DNA of 64,000 bases from Rhinopithecus roxellana (GCF_007565055.1 NC_044558.1:126778235-126842234); one strand, 5' to 3'; shown: positions 35,441 to 45,579, numbered from the stretch's first letter. Made by a program: numbers and translations. The notes: a model not told the origin generated them from the letters alone.

Positions 35441-35786
35441 AGATAAATGGTGAATATATAGGAATAGGATTTTAAAATCAGTTCTTTCCTTCTAGTTTTA
35501 AAATGAAACCCAGTAGTTTTAAATAGTAATCTCTTTCAATGTTGAGCTTCAGTGTGAAGCTAACCTATATGTTACAGGAAAGAATCAGATGTAATTACAT
35601 GTTAAATTCCAATTATTGGCTATGATAAAAATTTTTGATTTTACTTTTCATTATTAGACTTTTGGCTTGGCAGTGTCCCTTTTAGTATCTTAAAGTAAAT
35701 TTAAGTTAATATACCATTGCAAAGAATTTAGATATGTTTAATTCAATCTGCTTATCTAAATAAGGTGACTGTTCTACAATCTTTAG

Positions 35787-35975
35787 GAAGAGGAAGTAGT
35801 CCCACCTCGTCCTCCACTTCCTCGGTCCTATGACTTTACAGAGCAGCCTCCCATAATCCCCCCTCTGCCCAGTGATAGCAGCTCCTTGCTCTGTTATAGC
35901 AGGGGCCCAGTTCATCTGCCTGAAGAAAAGAAGATGTATCAAGTTCAAGGATATCCAAGAAATGGATCTCACTGT
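35787..35975 (+). CDS. PLEKHA5: PLEKHA5 coding exon (window exon 8, proline-rich)
   Basis: Sixty-three codons, starting EEEVVPPRPPLPRSYDFTEQ, then PPIIPPLPSDSSSLLCYSRG, and ending VQGYPRNGSHC. The acceptor is ATCTTTAG and the donor GTAAGT, phase 0 at both ends. Two PPLP tetrapeptides lie within about 18 residues. PPLP is the ligand of group II WW domains, and the RPPLPR stretch is also SH3-ligand-like; neither partner can be named from sequence. The codons are GC-richer than the neighbouring intron, as expected for a conserved proline-rich linker. Confidence 0.95.
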
Positions 35976-36582
35976 GTAAGTGGCTGAAATAGCCACAGAA
36001 TAATCAATCATACCTGTCCTCTCATTTTTGAAAATTAATTTATTTTCCATTCAAACGTTTTTTATTATAACCTTTATAACCTCATTTTTAGCCAGCAGTT
36101 TTTGATTTATATGTAACTTCATCATTTGTGTCTTTCCTGTTTTGGTTTTGCTATTCTCATTTTTAATATTTTTATAATTTTAATATTTTATAATTTCATA
36201 GCATTTTTCATATTTTCATAAAGTGGTATCTTTGGCCATGATGAAGCAGCCATATTTTAGATATACCATTTCAGGATATTGGAGGCAAAATTATACCTTC
36301 AGATCAGAAGGAAGGGATAAGGAAAAGACCGTTACTAGGAATGGTAAAGGGGCTGGGATGTGGGCATTTTGGTCTAGAAAAACTACTCAAAGATGTGGAT
36401 GTTGCCAAGGAGAGAAGTCACCCCTAAGAATGGGAAATACGTTTAGGGTTAAGCAAATAATGTAGGATATAATAAGCAAAGAGAATAAGGAAATAAGAAT
36501 TGAGCTAATTTGAGAACAACAAAATGTCTATGACAGGAATTTTAGTGCTGGGATGAGCCTCACTTATACCACCTTGTGAATG
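35976..36582 (+). other. PLEKHA5 intron, unique-looking
   Basis: Contains a purine-rich open frame at 36223-36465 without splice sites or recognisable protein content. Confidence 0.55.
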
Positions 36583-36597
36583 AAAATGTATTGAATT

Positions 36598-36893
36598 GGT
36601 CGGGCGCGGTGGCTCAAGCCTGTAATCCCAGCACTTTGGGAGGCCGAGGCGGGCGGATCACGAGGTCAGGAGATCGAGACCATCCTGGCTAACACGGTGA
36701 AACCCCGTCTCTACTACAAAATACAAAAAACTAGCCGGGCGAGGTGGCGGGCGCCTGTGGTCCCAGCTACTTGGGAGGCTGAGGCAGGAGAATGGCGTGA
36801 ACCCGGGAGGCGGAGCTTGCAGTGAGCTGAGATCCGGCCACTGCACTCCAGCCCGGGCGACAGAGCGAGACTCCGTCTCAAAAAAAAAAAAAA
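36598..36893 (+). repeat. AluYRa (young)
   Basis: GGTCGGGCGCGGTGGCTCAAG, GATCCGGCCACTGC. Perfect TSD AAAATGTATTGAATT at 36583-36597 and 36894-36908. Confidence 0.97.
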
Positions 36894-36984
36894 AAAATGT
36901 ATTGAATTAATATAGTTATTTTTAGCCCTCAATTATTCCATGATAAAAATGTGACTTTGTTCCTAAGAGAAACAGAAATACTCT

Positions 36985-37316
36985 TTTTTGTTTTGTTTTG
37001 TTTTGTTTTGTTTTGTTTTGTTTTGTTTTGTTTTGAGACAGGGTCTTAACTCTTGCCCAGGCTGGAGTGCTGTGGAGCAATCTCGGCTCACTGCAAGCTC
37101 CACCTCCTGGGTTCAAGTGATTTTCCTGCCTCAGCCTTCAGAATGGCTGGGATTATAGGCACACACCACCATGCCCAGCTAATTTTTGTATTTTTGGTAG
37201 AGACAGGGTTTCACCATGTTGACTGGGCTGGTCTCAAATTCCTGGCCTCAGGTGATACCCCCACCTTGGCCTCCCAAAGTGCTGGGATTACAGGTGTGAG
37301 CCACTGTGCCCAGCCA
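36985..37316 (-). repeat. AluS with (TTTTG)n tail
   Basis: About eleven TTTTG units (36984-37036), then GAGACAGGGTCTTAACTC to GAGCCACTGTGCCCAGCC. Eroded TSD AGAAATACTCTT / AGAAATATTCTT. Confidence 0.94.
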
Positions 37317-37531
37317 GAAATATTCTTAATATTAAAACAAAGTTTTGCCACTTTAAAATTTCTCAAATTTCTTCTTTCCATGTAGTTGTGACGTAGGTAT
37401 TATTTGTGTTATATCCCAAATGGCTCACTAGGGCTACTAACTTTTAGAGTTTGATTTGTGTCTTTAGCAGTAAACATTTTAAAAGGAACTGTTAGCGGCT
37501 TTTTGGAGTAATTACATTTCTTCCTTTCAAG

Positions 37532-37652
37532 GGTCCAGATTATAGACTCTACAAGAGTGAACCAGAGTTAACAACAGTGGCAGAAGTTGATGAATCTAAT
37601 GGAGAAGAAAAATCAGAACCTGTTTCAGAGATAGAAACTTCAGTTGTTAAAG
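37532..37652 (+). CDS. PLEKHA5: PLEKHA5 coding exon (window exon 9, acidic linker)
   Basis: Forty codons plus one base: GPDYRLYKSEPELTTVAEVD, ESNGEEKSEPVSEIETSVVK. The acceptor is CTTTCAAG and the donor GTCAGC. The segment has 12 acidic residues and several Ser/Thr, so it is a likely disordered and phosphorylatable linker (inference). The G left at the 3' end is completed by GT from the next exon, giving Gly. From memory the YRLYKSEPELTTV part is conserved in PLEKHA family members. Confidence 0.95.
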
Positions 37653-37946
37653 GTCAGCATTTGTAATATGTTATACCTCTTGTTTTTTGTTTCTGAAGAC
37701 AATTTGCTGCTAAAATAGCAGTAAATTCCATTTACATGTTGACTCATATATGAGTCCAACCCTTTATCTGAAACCTTTGGACTCTGATGAGTTTCTAAAT
37801 TAAGAAATTTTCAGATATTGAAAGATAAAATGGCCCATAAATGATATATGTCATCTCAGCTAGGTATGAGGCAGCACCCTTTTTTTAAACACTATTTCTA
37901 CAATAGTCATTCCAAGTGGCATAAATAAATGCTAAAAATAAAAGCA

Positions 37947-38108
37947 TTAGCTGGGCGTGGTGGCAGGTGCCTGTAATCCCAGCTACCCAGGGGGCTGAGA
38001 CAGGAGAATCGCTGGAACCCAGGAAGTGGAGGCTGCAGTGAGCCGAGATCGCACCACTGCACTCTGGCCTGGACAACAGAGCGAGACTTTGTCTCAAATA
38101 AATAAAAA
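37947..38108 (+). repeat. Alu right arm
   Basis: TTAGCTGGGCGTGGTGGCAGG through ACTTTGTCTCAAATAAAT; left arm missing. Confidence 0.9.
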
Positions 38109-38170
38109 TAAAAGACATCACATCAGATTAGGTTTTACTGAGAAATGAGTTTATGCCAAACTTTAAAGTT

Positions 38171-38260
38171 TTCCATTTCTTGGGAGAGTTTTGTTGTTGT
38201 TGTTGTTGTTGTTTTCTGTTTCTGGTGATGTTGATGTTTTCTGTTTCTGGTTGTGGTGGT
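38171..38260 (+). repeat. (TTG)n tract; partner of the inverted copy at 38893-38960
   Basis: TTCCATTTCTTGGGAGAGTT, (TTG)8, TTTTCTGTTTCTGG, then a second TTTTCTGTTTCTGG. Its reverse complement recurs about 0.7 kb downstream inside an Alu. Confidence 0.85.
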
Positions 38261-38280
38261 GGTGGTTCTTGTTGTTGTTG

Positions 38281-38558
38281 TTGTTTGTGATTGGGTCTCC
38301 TCGCTCTGTCACCTGAGCTGCTGTACTGCAGCAAACATGGCTCACTGTAACCTCGACCTCCCAGACTCGGTGATCCTCCCACTTCAGCCTTCCAAGTAGC
38401 TGGGACCACAGGCACACACCACCATACGCAACTAATTTTTTAAGTATTTGTAGAGACAAGGTGTTGCTGTGTTGTCCGAGCTGGTCTTGAACTCTGGGGA
38501 TCAACCAGTCCTTCCACCTCAGGATTACAAGAATATGCCAGCACACCTGGACAGGGTC
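38281..38558 (-). repeat. AluJ
   Basis: (GTT)n tail, TGGGTCTCCTCGCTCTGTC through CAGCACACCTGGAC; diverged. Confidence 0.9.
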
Positions 38559-38814
38559 TTTTCTGTGTGTGTGTGTTTAAAATTATGCATAAGGCATTGA
38601 TGGCCTTACACAAAATTTTTACACAATTTTTACACAATTTCTACAAATTTGTAGAATTGTAAATTTTTACACAATTTCTACAAAGTAAATTCTAAAATAA
38701 TATTTCTGTAAAGTATACTCTGATTTTGTTCTTAATGCTGGTCATTTTTCTAGAAGGTAATTGCATAAAGAAAAGAGTAGAGAGAGAACTATCCTAGATT
38801 AAAAAGATAGATAG
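38559..38814 (+). other. PLEKHA5 intron with short tandem duplication
   Basis: TTTTTACACAATTT(C)TACA recurs three times at 38616-38682; otherwise unrecognised. Confidence 0.6.
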
Positions 38815-38816
38815 AC

Positions 38817-39012
38817 TGGGTGTGGTGACTCATGCCTGTAGTCCCAGCACTTTGGGAGGCCGAGGCAGGCGGGTCACCTGAGGTCAGGAGGTCAACAACA
38901 ACAGCAACAACAACCAGAAACAGAAAAAAAAAAAAAAAAACTCTCCCAGGAAATGGAAACTCTGCCAGTCTGGCCAACATGGTGAAACCCCATCTCTACT
39001 AAAAGTACAAAA
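38817..39012 (+). repeat. Alu, first part, carrying foreign insertion
   Basis: GACTGGGTGTGGTGACTCATG to GAGGTCAGGAGGTC, then the inverted copy 38893-38960, then TCTGGCCAACATGGTGAAACC. Its right arm continues at 39313-39505 beyond a nested Alu. Confidence 0.85.
38893..38960 (-). repeat. Inverted copy of 38171-38260 inside an Alu
   Basis: CAACAACAACAGCAACAACAA, CCAGAAACAG, A(18), then ACTCTCCCAGGAAATGGAAAC is the reverse complement of the segment at 38171-38260, with the (TTG)n partner reduced to A's. It replaces about 12 bases of the Alu. Confidence 0.8.
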
Positions 39013-39016
39013 GTTT

Positions 39017-39312
39017 GGCTGGGCATGGTGGCTCGTGCCTATAATCCCAGCACTTTGAGAGGCCAAGGTGGGCGGATCATGAGGTCAGGAGTTCAAGACC
39101 AGCCTGACCAACATGATGAAACCCCATCTCTACTAAAAATAGAAAATTAGCTGGGTGTGGTTACATGTGCCTGTAATCCCAGCTACTCAGGAGGCTGAGG
39201 CAGGAGAATCACTTGAACCAGGGAGGCAGAGGTTGCAGTGAGCAGAGATCATGCTACTGCACTCCGGCCTGGGCAACAGAGTAAGACTCCGCCTCAAAAA
39301 AAAATAAATAAA
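39017..39312 (+). repeat. AluS nested in Alu
   Basis: GGCTGGGCATGGTGGCTCGTG through ACTCCGCCTCAAAAAAAAATAAATA, inserted in the middle of the preceding Alu. Confidence 0.93.
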
Positions 39313-39505
39313 TAAAAGAAACCCTGTCTCAACTAAAAATACAAAAAATTAGCTGCACGTGGGTGACACACACCTGTAGTCCCAGCTACTCAGGAGGCTG
39401 AGGCAGGAGAATCACTTTAACCTGGGAGGCGGAGGTTGCAGTGAGCCAAGATCATGCCATTGCACTCCAGCCTGGGTGACAGAGTGAGACTCCATCACAC
39501 ACACA
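39313..39505 (+). repeat. Alu, second part (right arm)
   Basis: AACCCTGTCTCAACTAAAAATAC through ACTCCATCACACACACAC. Continues the element begun at 38817. Confidence 0.88.
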
Positions 39506-39871
39506 CAAAAATAACGGATAGATACATCGCAGTGTTTGAAACTTGATTGGACCATGGTTTAAAAGAAGAATATCTAAAGTAGGACAATTATGGAAATTTA
39601 AACATGTTCTAGATATTAGCTAGTAGTGTGATCGTGATATTGTCGTTATGTAGTAGAATGTAGTATGTGAATTCTGAAACACTTAGGACAAAAGCATCTG
39701 CCACTTTTAAAGGATTCACCAAAAAGAGTGTGTATGTATTTATGCAGAGATAACGCAAGTGTGACAAAATGTAAAACTGTTTAGAAAAATGAATGCTTAT
39801 CATAATCCACTGGACTGATTTTTGTAGTCTGCTACAAACTTTACTCAGTAAAGTTTGAAAAACACCTAAGT
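39506..39871 (+). other. PLEKHA5 intron, unique-looking
   Basis: Nothing recognised. Confidence 0.5.
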
Positions 39872-40166
39872 GAAGCCAGGCGCAGTGGCTCACGCCCATA
39901 ATCCCAGCATTTTGGGAGGCCAAGGCGGGCGGATCACAAGGTCAGGAGTTCAAGACCAGCATGGCCAACATGGCGAAACCCCGTCTTTACTAAAAATACA
40001 AAAATTAGCCAGGTGTGGTGGCAGGCACTTGTAATCCCAGCTACTCAGGAGGCTGGGGCAGGAGAACCGCTTGAACCAGGAGGTGGAGGTTGCAGTGAGT
40101 CAAGATCGTGCCACTGCACTCCAGCCTGGACAATGACTCCGTCTCAAAAAAAAAAAAAAAAGAAAA
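39872..40166 (+). repeat. AluS
   Basis: AGCCAGGCGCAGTGGCTCACG through ACTCCGTCTCAAAA. Confidence 0.94.
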
Positions 40167-40356
40167 AAAGAACACCGAAGTGGTAGTAATTCTATGAAAA
40201 GTAATAGCTTTTTTCATAGTTGGAATATTTTTCTAGGTTATCTAATGTCATTTTTTAATTTAAAAATACTGGCATCTTGAAAATTTAATATTTATACACC
40301 TTTTCTTTGTCATCCTAATCCTGTCTCCTTATTCAAAGTCTTTTTTTTCTTTTCTT

Positions 40357-40631
40357 TTCTTTTTTTTTTTTGAGACAGGATCTCACTGTCGGCCCAGGCT
40401 GGAGTACAGTGGTGCGATCATGGCTCACTGTAGCCTCCTTCCTCCTCAGCCTGCCAAGTAGCTGAGACTACACACGTGTACCACCACACCTGGCTAATTT
40501 TTGTATTTATTGTAGAGACAGGGTTTCACCGTGTTGCCCAGGCTTGTCTCAAACTCCTAGGCTCAAGCAGTCTGCCTTCCTCAGCCTCCTAGAGTGTTGG
40601 GATTACAGGCATGAGCCACCACACCTGGCCA
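40357..40631 (-). repeat. AluJ
   Basis: GAGACAGGATCTCACTGTCGG through GAGCCACCACACCTGGCC. Confidence 0.93.
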
Positions 40632-40646
40632 CAACAAAGACTTTAA

Positions 40647-40792
40647 AGGGGCTGGGAGCGATGGCTCATACCTGGAGCAATGGCTCATACCTGTAATCTC
40701 AGCACTTTGGGAGGGCAAAGCAGATGGATTGCTTGATCCCAGGAGTTCAAGACCAGCCTGGGCAACATAACCAGACCCCTCTCTATTTTATG
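40647..40792 (+). repeat. Truncated AluJ with microduplication
   Basis: GGGCTGGGAGCGATGGCTCAT; the unit (GA)GCAATGGCTCATACCTG is duplicated. Stops after ACCCCTCTCTATTTTATG. Confidence 0.88.
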
Positions 40793-40945
40793 AAGTAAAA
40801 ATGTATCTGGCTTTTTTTTAATCATACAGCTATTTGACAACAATAGCATATAAATGAGGAGGAAGTTTATTAATATTAATATGCTTTAACATCTTTGTTT
40901 TGTTCTGAATCATGGTAATGATCTTGATTAACTTTAGACTTTCTT

Positions 40946-41247
40946 TTTTTTTTTTTTTTTTTTTTTGAGACGGAGTCTCGCTCTGTCACCCAGGCTGGAG
41001 TGCTGTGGCCGGATCTCAGCTCACTGCAAGCTCCGCCTCCTGGGTTCACGCCATTCTCCTGTCTCAGCCTCCCGGGTAGCTGGGACTACAGGCGCCGCCA
41101 CGTCGCCCGGCTAGTTTTTTGTAGTTTTTAGTAGAGACGGGGTTTCACCGTGTTAGCCAGGATGGTCTCGATCTCCTGACCTCGTGATCCGCCCGACTCG
41201 GCCTCCCAAAGTGCTGGGATTACAGGCTTGAGCCACCGCGCCCGGCC
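40946..41247 (-). repeat. AluYRa (young)
   Basis: T tract, GAGACGGAGTCTCGC, GTGGCCGGATCTCAGC to CGCGCCCGGCC. Perfect TSD AACTTTAGACTTTCTT at 40930-40945 and 41248-41263. Shares the GTAGTTTTTAGTAG and CGCCGCCACGTCGCC variants with the copy at 59120-59421. Confidence 0.97.
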
Positions 41248-41306
41248 AACTTTAGACTTTCTTAAGTTTAAGTATGCATGCTAGGGTATAGGATAAAAGA
41301 AATTGT

Positions 41307-41375
41307 CGAGGCTGCAGAGAGCTGCGATCGTACCACTTACACTTCAGCCTGAACAACACAGCAAGACTCTCGAAG
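41307..41375 (+). repeat. Alu right-arm scrap
   Basis: GTCGAGGCTGCAGAGAGCTGC to ACAACACAGCAAGACTCTC. Confidence 0.75.
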
Positions 41376-41510
41376 GAGAGAAAGATAATCCAAAAAAGAA
41401 AAGAAACTGGAGAAAATGCAAAGCAAAAAAATACATTGTTATAAATAAATCTAAATACATTGGCAATTACAACAAATATAATTGGACTGAATGCTTCACT
41501 TAAAAAGATT

Positions 41511-41818
41511 GGCCAAGGCAAGGCGCAGTGGCTTCCACCTGTAATCCCAACACTTTGGGAGGCCAAGACGGCAGATCACCTGAGGTCAGGAGTTCCAGAC
41601 CAGCCTGACCAACATGGTGAAACCCTGTCTCTACTAAAAAGACAAAATTAGCCAGGCGTGGTGGCGTATGCCTGTTAATCCTAGTTACTCAGGAGGCTGA
41701 GGCAGGAGAATCGCTTGAACACAGGAAGCAGAAATTACAGTGAGCCGAGATCGTGCCATTGCACTCCAACCTGGGCAACAAGAGCGAAACTCCATCTCAA
41801 AAAATAAAAAAATAAAAA
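41511..41818 (+). repeat. AluS
   Basis: GGCCAAGGCAAGGCGCAGTGG through ACTCCATCTCAAAAAATAAA. Confidence 0.94.
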
Positions 41819-41823
41819 AGACT

Positions 41824-42121
41824 GGCTGGGCCTAGCGGCACATGCTTGTAATCCCAGCACTTTGGGAAGCCGAGGCAGGAGGATTGCTTGAGCCCAGGAG
41901 TTCGAGACCAGCCTGGGCAACGTGGCAAGATCCTGTCTCTACAAAAAAATAAATTAACCAGGCGTGGTAGTGCATGCCAGTAGTCCCTCCTACTCAGGAG
42001 GCTGAGGTGGGAGGATCACTTGAGCCCAGTAGGCAGAGGTTGCAGTGAGCCGAGATCGTGCCATTTGCACTCCAGCCTGGGCGACAGAGCAAGACTCCAT
42101 CTCAAAAAAAAAAAAAAAAAT
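41824..42121 (+). repeat. AluS/J
   Basis: GGCTGGGCCTAGCGGCACATG through ACTCCATCTCAAAAAA; directly follows the tail of the previous Alu. Confidence 0.94.
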
Positions 42122-42297
42122 ACAGAAGAGAAAGTGAAAATGATCACCTATAGTTAGCTATTGTTAACATTGTTTGTGGATGCTTTGAGGCAATATTGTA
42201 TGATTTTTTAAAAGCCAAGCAGAAATTAAGGACATTTAAGTTGAACTAACATGTTAGGATGATGATAGAGATGTATCAGTATGACAAAGAAGGCTTT

Positions 42298-42316
42298 TGT
42301 GTGTGTGTGTGTGTGT
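42298..42316 (+). repeat. (GT)n microsatellite
   Basis: GTGTGTGTGTGTGTGTGT at the tail of an Alu fragment. Confidence 0.9.
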
Positions 42317-42435
42317 AATAGAGATGGGTCTTTGTTGAGCAGGCTGGTCTCAAACTCCTGGCCTGAAGTGATCCTCACATCTCAGCCTCCCAAAGTGCTA
42401 GGATTATAGGCAATGAGCCATGGCACCTGACCAAA
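42317..42435 (-). repeat. Alu fragment
   Basis: AATAGAGATGGGTCTTTGTTG to GAGCCATGGCACCTGACC. Confidence 0.88.
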
Positions 42436-42514
42436 AGAGGGCATTTTATAATTAATGTTCTTAAAAATGTCATCAGTTAATCTGTACAATTTTTTCTTAT
42501 CTTTTTTCTTTGTT

Positions 42515-42783
42515 TTTGTTTTAAGGAGACAAGTTCTCACTTGCTTTGTTGCCCAGGCTGGAGTGCAATGTTGCAATCTCAGCTCACTGCTGATCCTCTC
42601 ACCTCAGCCTCCTGAGTAGCTGGGACTATAGGTGTGCACCTCCACACCCACCTAATTTTTTTTTTTTCTTTTCAATTTTTGTGGAGGCAGGGTCTCACTA
42701 TATTACCCAGGCTGATCTGAAAATCCTGAGCTCAAGTGATCCTCCCGCCTCAGCCTCCCAAAATGCTAGGATTACAGCCATGA
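42515..42783 (-). repeat. AluJ
   Basis: TTGTTTTAAGGAGACAAGTTC through GATTACAGCCATGAAC. Confidence 0.9.
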
Positions 42784-42847
42784 ACAAAATTTTATTTTTA
42801 AATGTAACCCTAAATTTATCTGGTGGTATCATTGACTGACTTTGACT

Positions 42848-42851
42848 CTTT

Positions 42852-42890
<39 letters not shown>

Positions 42891-43175
42891 TGAGGCAGAG
42901 TCCTCTCTGTCACCCAGGCTGGAGTGCAAGGACACGATCTCAGCTCACTGCAACCTGCACCTCCTGGGTTCAAGCAGTTCTCCTGCCTCAGCCTCCTGAG
43001 TTGCTGGGATTACAGGCACCTGACACCATGCCTGGCTAATTTTTGTATTTTTTATAGTAGAGACAGCATTTCACCATGTTGGCTAAGCTGGTCTCGAACA
43101 CCTGGCTTCCAGTGATCCGCCTGCCTCAGCCTCCCGAAGTGCTGGGATTACAGGCGTGAGTCACCACACCCAGCC
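42848..43175 (-). repeat. AluS with (TTTA)n tail
   Basis: (TTTA)11 at about 42848-42891, then GAGGCAGAGTCCTCTCTG to GAGTCACCACACCCAGCC. TSD-like TGACTCTTTTTA / TGACTCTTTTTAAA flank it. Confidence 0.95.
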
Positions 43176-43223
43176 TGACTCTTTTTAAATAAATTTGCTT
43201 TCTGATTTGAAAAAGTGTGAGAT

Positions 43224-43521
43224 GGCCGGGCGCGGTGGCTCAAGCCTGTAATCCCAGCACTTTGGGAGGCCGAGACGGGCGGATCACGAGGTCAGGAGAT
43301 CGAGACCATCCTGGCTAACACGGTGAAACCCCGTCTCTACTAAAAATACAAAAAAACTAGCCGGGCGAAGTGGCGGGCGCCTGTAGTCCCAGCTACTCGG
43401 GAGGCTGAGGCAGGAGAAGGGCGTAAACCCGGGAGGCGGAGCTTGCAGTGAGCTGAGATCCGGCCACTGCACTCCAGCCCCGGCGACAGAGTGAGACTCT
43501 GCCTCAAAAAAAAAAAAAAAA
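43224..43521 (+). repeat. AluYRa (young), upstream of exon 10
   Basis: GGCCGGGCGCGGTGGCTCAAG, GGCGAAGTGGCGGG. TSD GAAAAAGTGTGAGA at 43209-43222 and 43522-43535. Lies 88 bp before exon 10. Confidence 0.97.
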
Positions 43522-43609
43522 GAAAAAGTGTGAGAAATTAAGTAAGTTAAAAGAAAGCAATGCTGGAAAAAAGATGTTTTGTAGAACTTACTGCTGTTTT
43601 AATTTTTAG

Positions 43610-43728
43610 GTTCCCACTTTCCTGTTGGAGTAGTCCCTCCGAGAACAAAATCACCAACACCCGAATCTTCAACAATAGCTTCATATGTAACCTTGAGGAA
43701 AACTAAGAAGATGATGGATCTAAGAACG
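43610..43728 (+). CDS. PLEKHA5: PLEKHA5 coding exon (window exon 10)
   Basis: Two bases completing Gly, then 39 codons: SHFPVGVVPPRTKSPTPESS, TIASYVTLRKTKKMMDLRT. The acceptor is AATTTTTAG and the donor GTATTT. It contains VVPPRTKSPTPES, a Ser/Thr-Pro-rich stretch with two candidate proline-directed phosphosites, and a basic LRKTKK patch. An AluYRa insertion ends 88 bp upstream of this acceptor, so the branch-point region was pushed against a lineage-specific repeat. Confidence 0.95.
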
Positions 43729-44420
43729 GTATTTAACTGGAAATTAATGTCTAGAAAGATTCTCAGACCTATTTATTGCTTTCTTACATGTTTTCATTTT
43801 CAGTGTCTTATCAAATTTATTTTTGCATACTCGAAGAAAAACTTAGTAATCTTATTCTTAAAATTTCGTTTAAAGAATTAGCACATCAGAGGACAGACCT
43901 AGTCAATACCTAATTTAAGTTTCTTTTGATCAGCCTAGACGTGGAGTCATAGTCGTAGTCCACGATTTGTGGAATCTGTTCTCTAATCACTGTACTACAC
44001 TCCTCGATGCCTCTAAGAATTTTCTCGATGAGAGGTATAGATATGTCCTGTGGCCATCCAAAAGTTAACGAATTTTCTAGCTATCATGAGGTTGCAGGGC
44101 CTTTTAGCTATGGTATTAATAGCTTTAGAGTTTGCCAATCCTCTGGTTACTCTGAGAAATGTGAGTTGGGACTGGAAAATAAATCCTATATTTTACATTT
44201 TCATCTGAGATTCATTTAATTCGAACTCTAAACCAGTCTTGTTGGTTCTTTGGAAAATGCTGAGAATACTTAACTCCTTTTCTTTAAGTATTCTCTAGAA
44301 GTTCGGGCTGCAAAAATACTTCCACTTTTTATCTTTGTAAATACTCTACCTATTTGGTATGAGATAATTTGAAGCTATAAGACAAGACTGAAAGGTACTA
44401 GATATAAGATATATGGCTAG
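43729..44420 (+). other. PLEKHA5 intron, unidentified, unusual composition
   Basis: About 690 bp with no recognisable repeat. It has more CpG (TAGACGTGGAG, GTCGTAGTCCACG, CTCCTCGATGC, TTCTCGATGAG) than other introns here. An open frame at 44007-44219 has no recognised protein features. Confidence 0.45.
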
Positions 44421-44638
44421 TCTTTTTTTTTTTTTTTTAATGGATAGGGTTTCACTTTGTCTCCTGGGCTGAAGTGCAGCGGCATGATCATAGCTCACTG
44501 CAGCCTCCAACTCCTGGACTCAAGGGATCCTCTCACCCCAGCCTCCTGGCTAGCTGGGACAATAAGCATGTACCACCATACTTGGCTCATTTTTTTTTTT
44601 CTTTTTTATTAGTAGTGACGGGGTCTCACTCTTGCCTG
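44421..44638 (-). repeat. AluJ, truncated
   Basis: T tract, ATAGGGTTTCACTTTGTCTCC through GTCTCACTCTTGCCTGGGC. Confidence 0.87.
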
Positions 44639-44946
44639 GGCTAGCTATTCTTCAAAGATATTAAAGCACAGCTACAAAGTATATGCCAAAAAACTCGGCT
44701 GCATTGATATATAAGAAATGTAATGTTTTCAGTTAGTACGAAATTATAAAGATCCATAGAAATCATTATCATGGAATAAAGATAATGTATCAGCATTAAC
44801 ATTAATGGTCATGATTCTGAAATACTATTGTTTGTTCAGAGAGTTAGGCATTTTTTACAGATTGGAAGATTTCATTGGAAATGGTAAAGCTAAAATAACA
44901 AGTCTACAGAAAAAGGACTACAAAGAGTGCATTTTAAAATCAAGCA
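44639..44946 (+). other. PLEKHA5 intron, unique-looking
   Basis: Nothing recognised. Confidence 0.5.
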
Positions 44947-45240
44947 GAGGCCAGGTGCTATAGCTCACACCTGTAATCCCAGCACTTTGAGAGGCCTAGG
45001 CAGGCAGGCAGATCATTTGAAGTCAGGAGTTCAAGACCAGCCTGGCCGACATGGTAAAACCCTGTCTCTACTAAAAATCCAAAAATTAGGTAAGTGTGGT
45101 GGCAGGCGCCTGTAGTCTCAGCTACTCAGGAGAGTATCAGTTGAACCCAGGAGGCAGAGATCGCATTGAGTCAAGATTGCACCACTGCACTCCAGCCTGG
45201 GCAAGAGAGTGTGAAACTCTGTCTCAAAAAAACAAAAACA
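44947..45240 (+). repeat. AluS
   Basis: GAGGCCAGGTGCTATAGCTCA through ACTCTGTCTCAAAAAAAC. TSD-like AAATCAAGCAGA lies on both sides (44938 and 45248). Confidence 0.94.
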
Positions 45241-45278
45241 CAAATATAAAATCAAGCAGAAAGATACTAGCAGGTTTA

Positions 45279-45560
45279 GGCCAGTCATAGTAGCTCATAC
45301 CTATAATTCCAGCACTTTGGGAGGCCAGGTCTGGAGGATTGCTTGAGCCCAGGAATTCAAGACTAGCCTGAGCAACATAAGGAGACCCCATCTCTACAAA
45401 ACTTACCAAAAAAAATTAGCCAGGCGTAGTGGCCAGTACCTATGGTCTCACCTGCTCAAGAGATTTGAGCATGGGAGGGTAAGGTGAGCCATGATCGCCC
45501 CACTGCACCCCAACCTGGGCAACAGAGCGATAGCCTGTCTCAAAAAATAAATAAATAAAA
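45279..45560 (+). repeat. AluJ
   Basis: GGCCAGTCATAGTAGCTCATA through AGCCTGTCTCAAAAAATAAA. Confidence 0.92.
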
Positions 45561-45579
45561 TCACAAGGAAGGGAAAATA

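Noticed and set aside
35706..36050. Minus-strand ORF over exon 8
   Set aside because: It is the antisense shadow of the proline-rich PLEKHA5 exon.
36223..36465. + ORF between exons 8 and 9 as a cassette exon
   Set aside because: No good acceptor and donor pair frames it and the peptide resembles nothing in the PLEKHA family.
44007..44219. + ORF after exon 10
   Set aside because: No splice sites in phase and no recognised protein; kept only as a composition oddity.
43880..44240. Nuclear mitochondrial insertion
   Set aside because: I could not align it mentally to any mitochondrial gene on either strand; no support.
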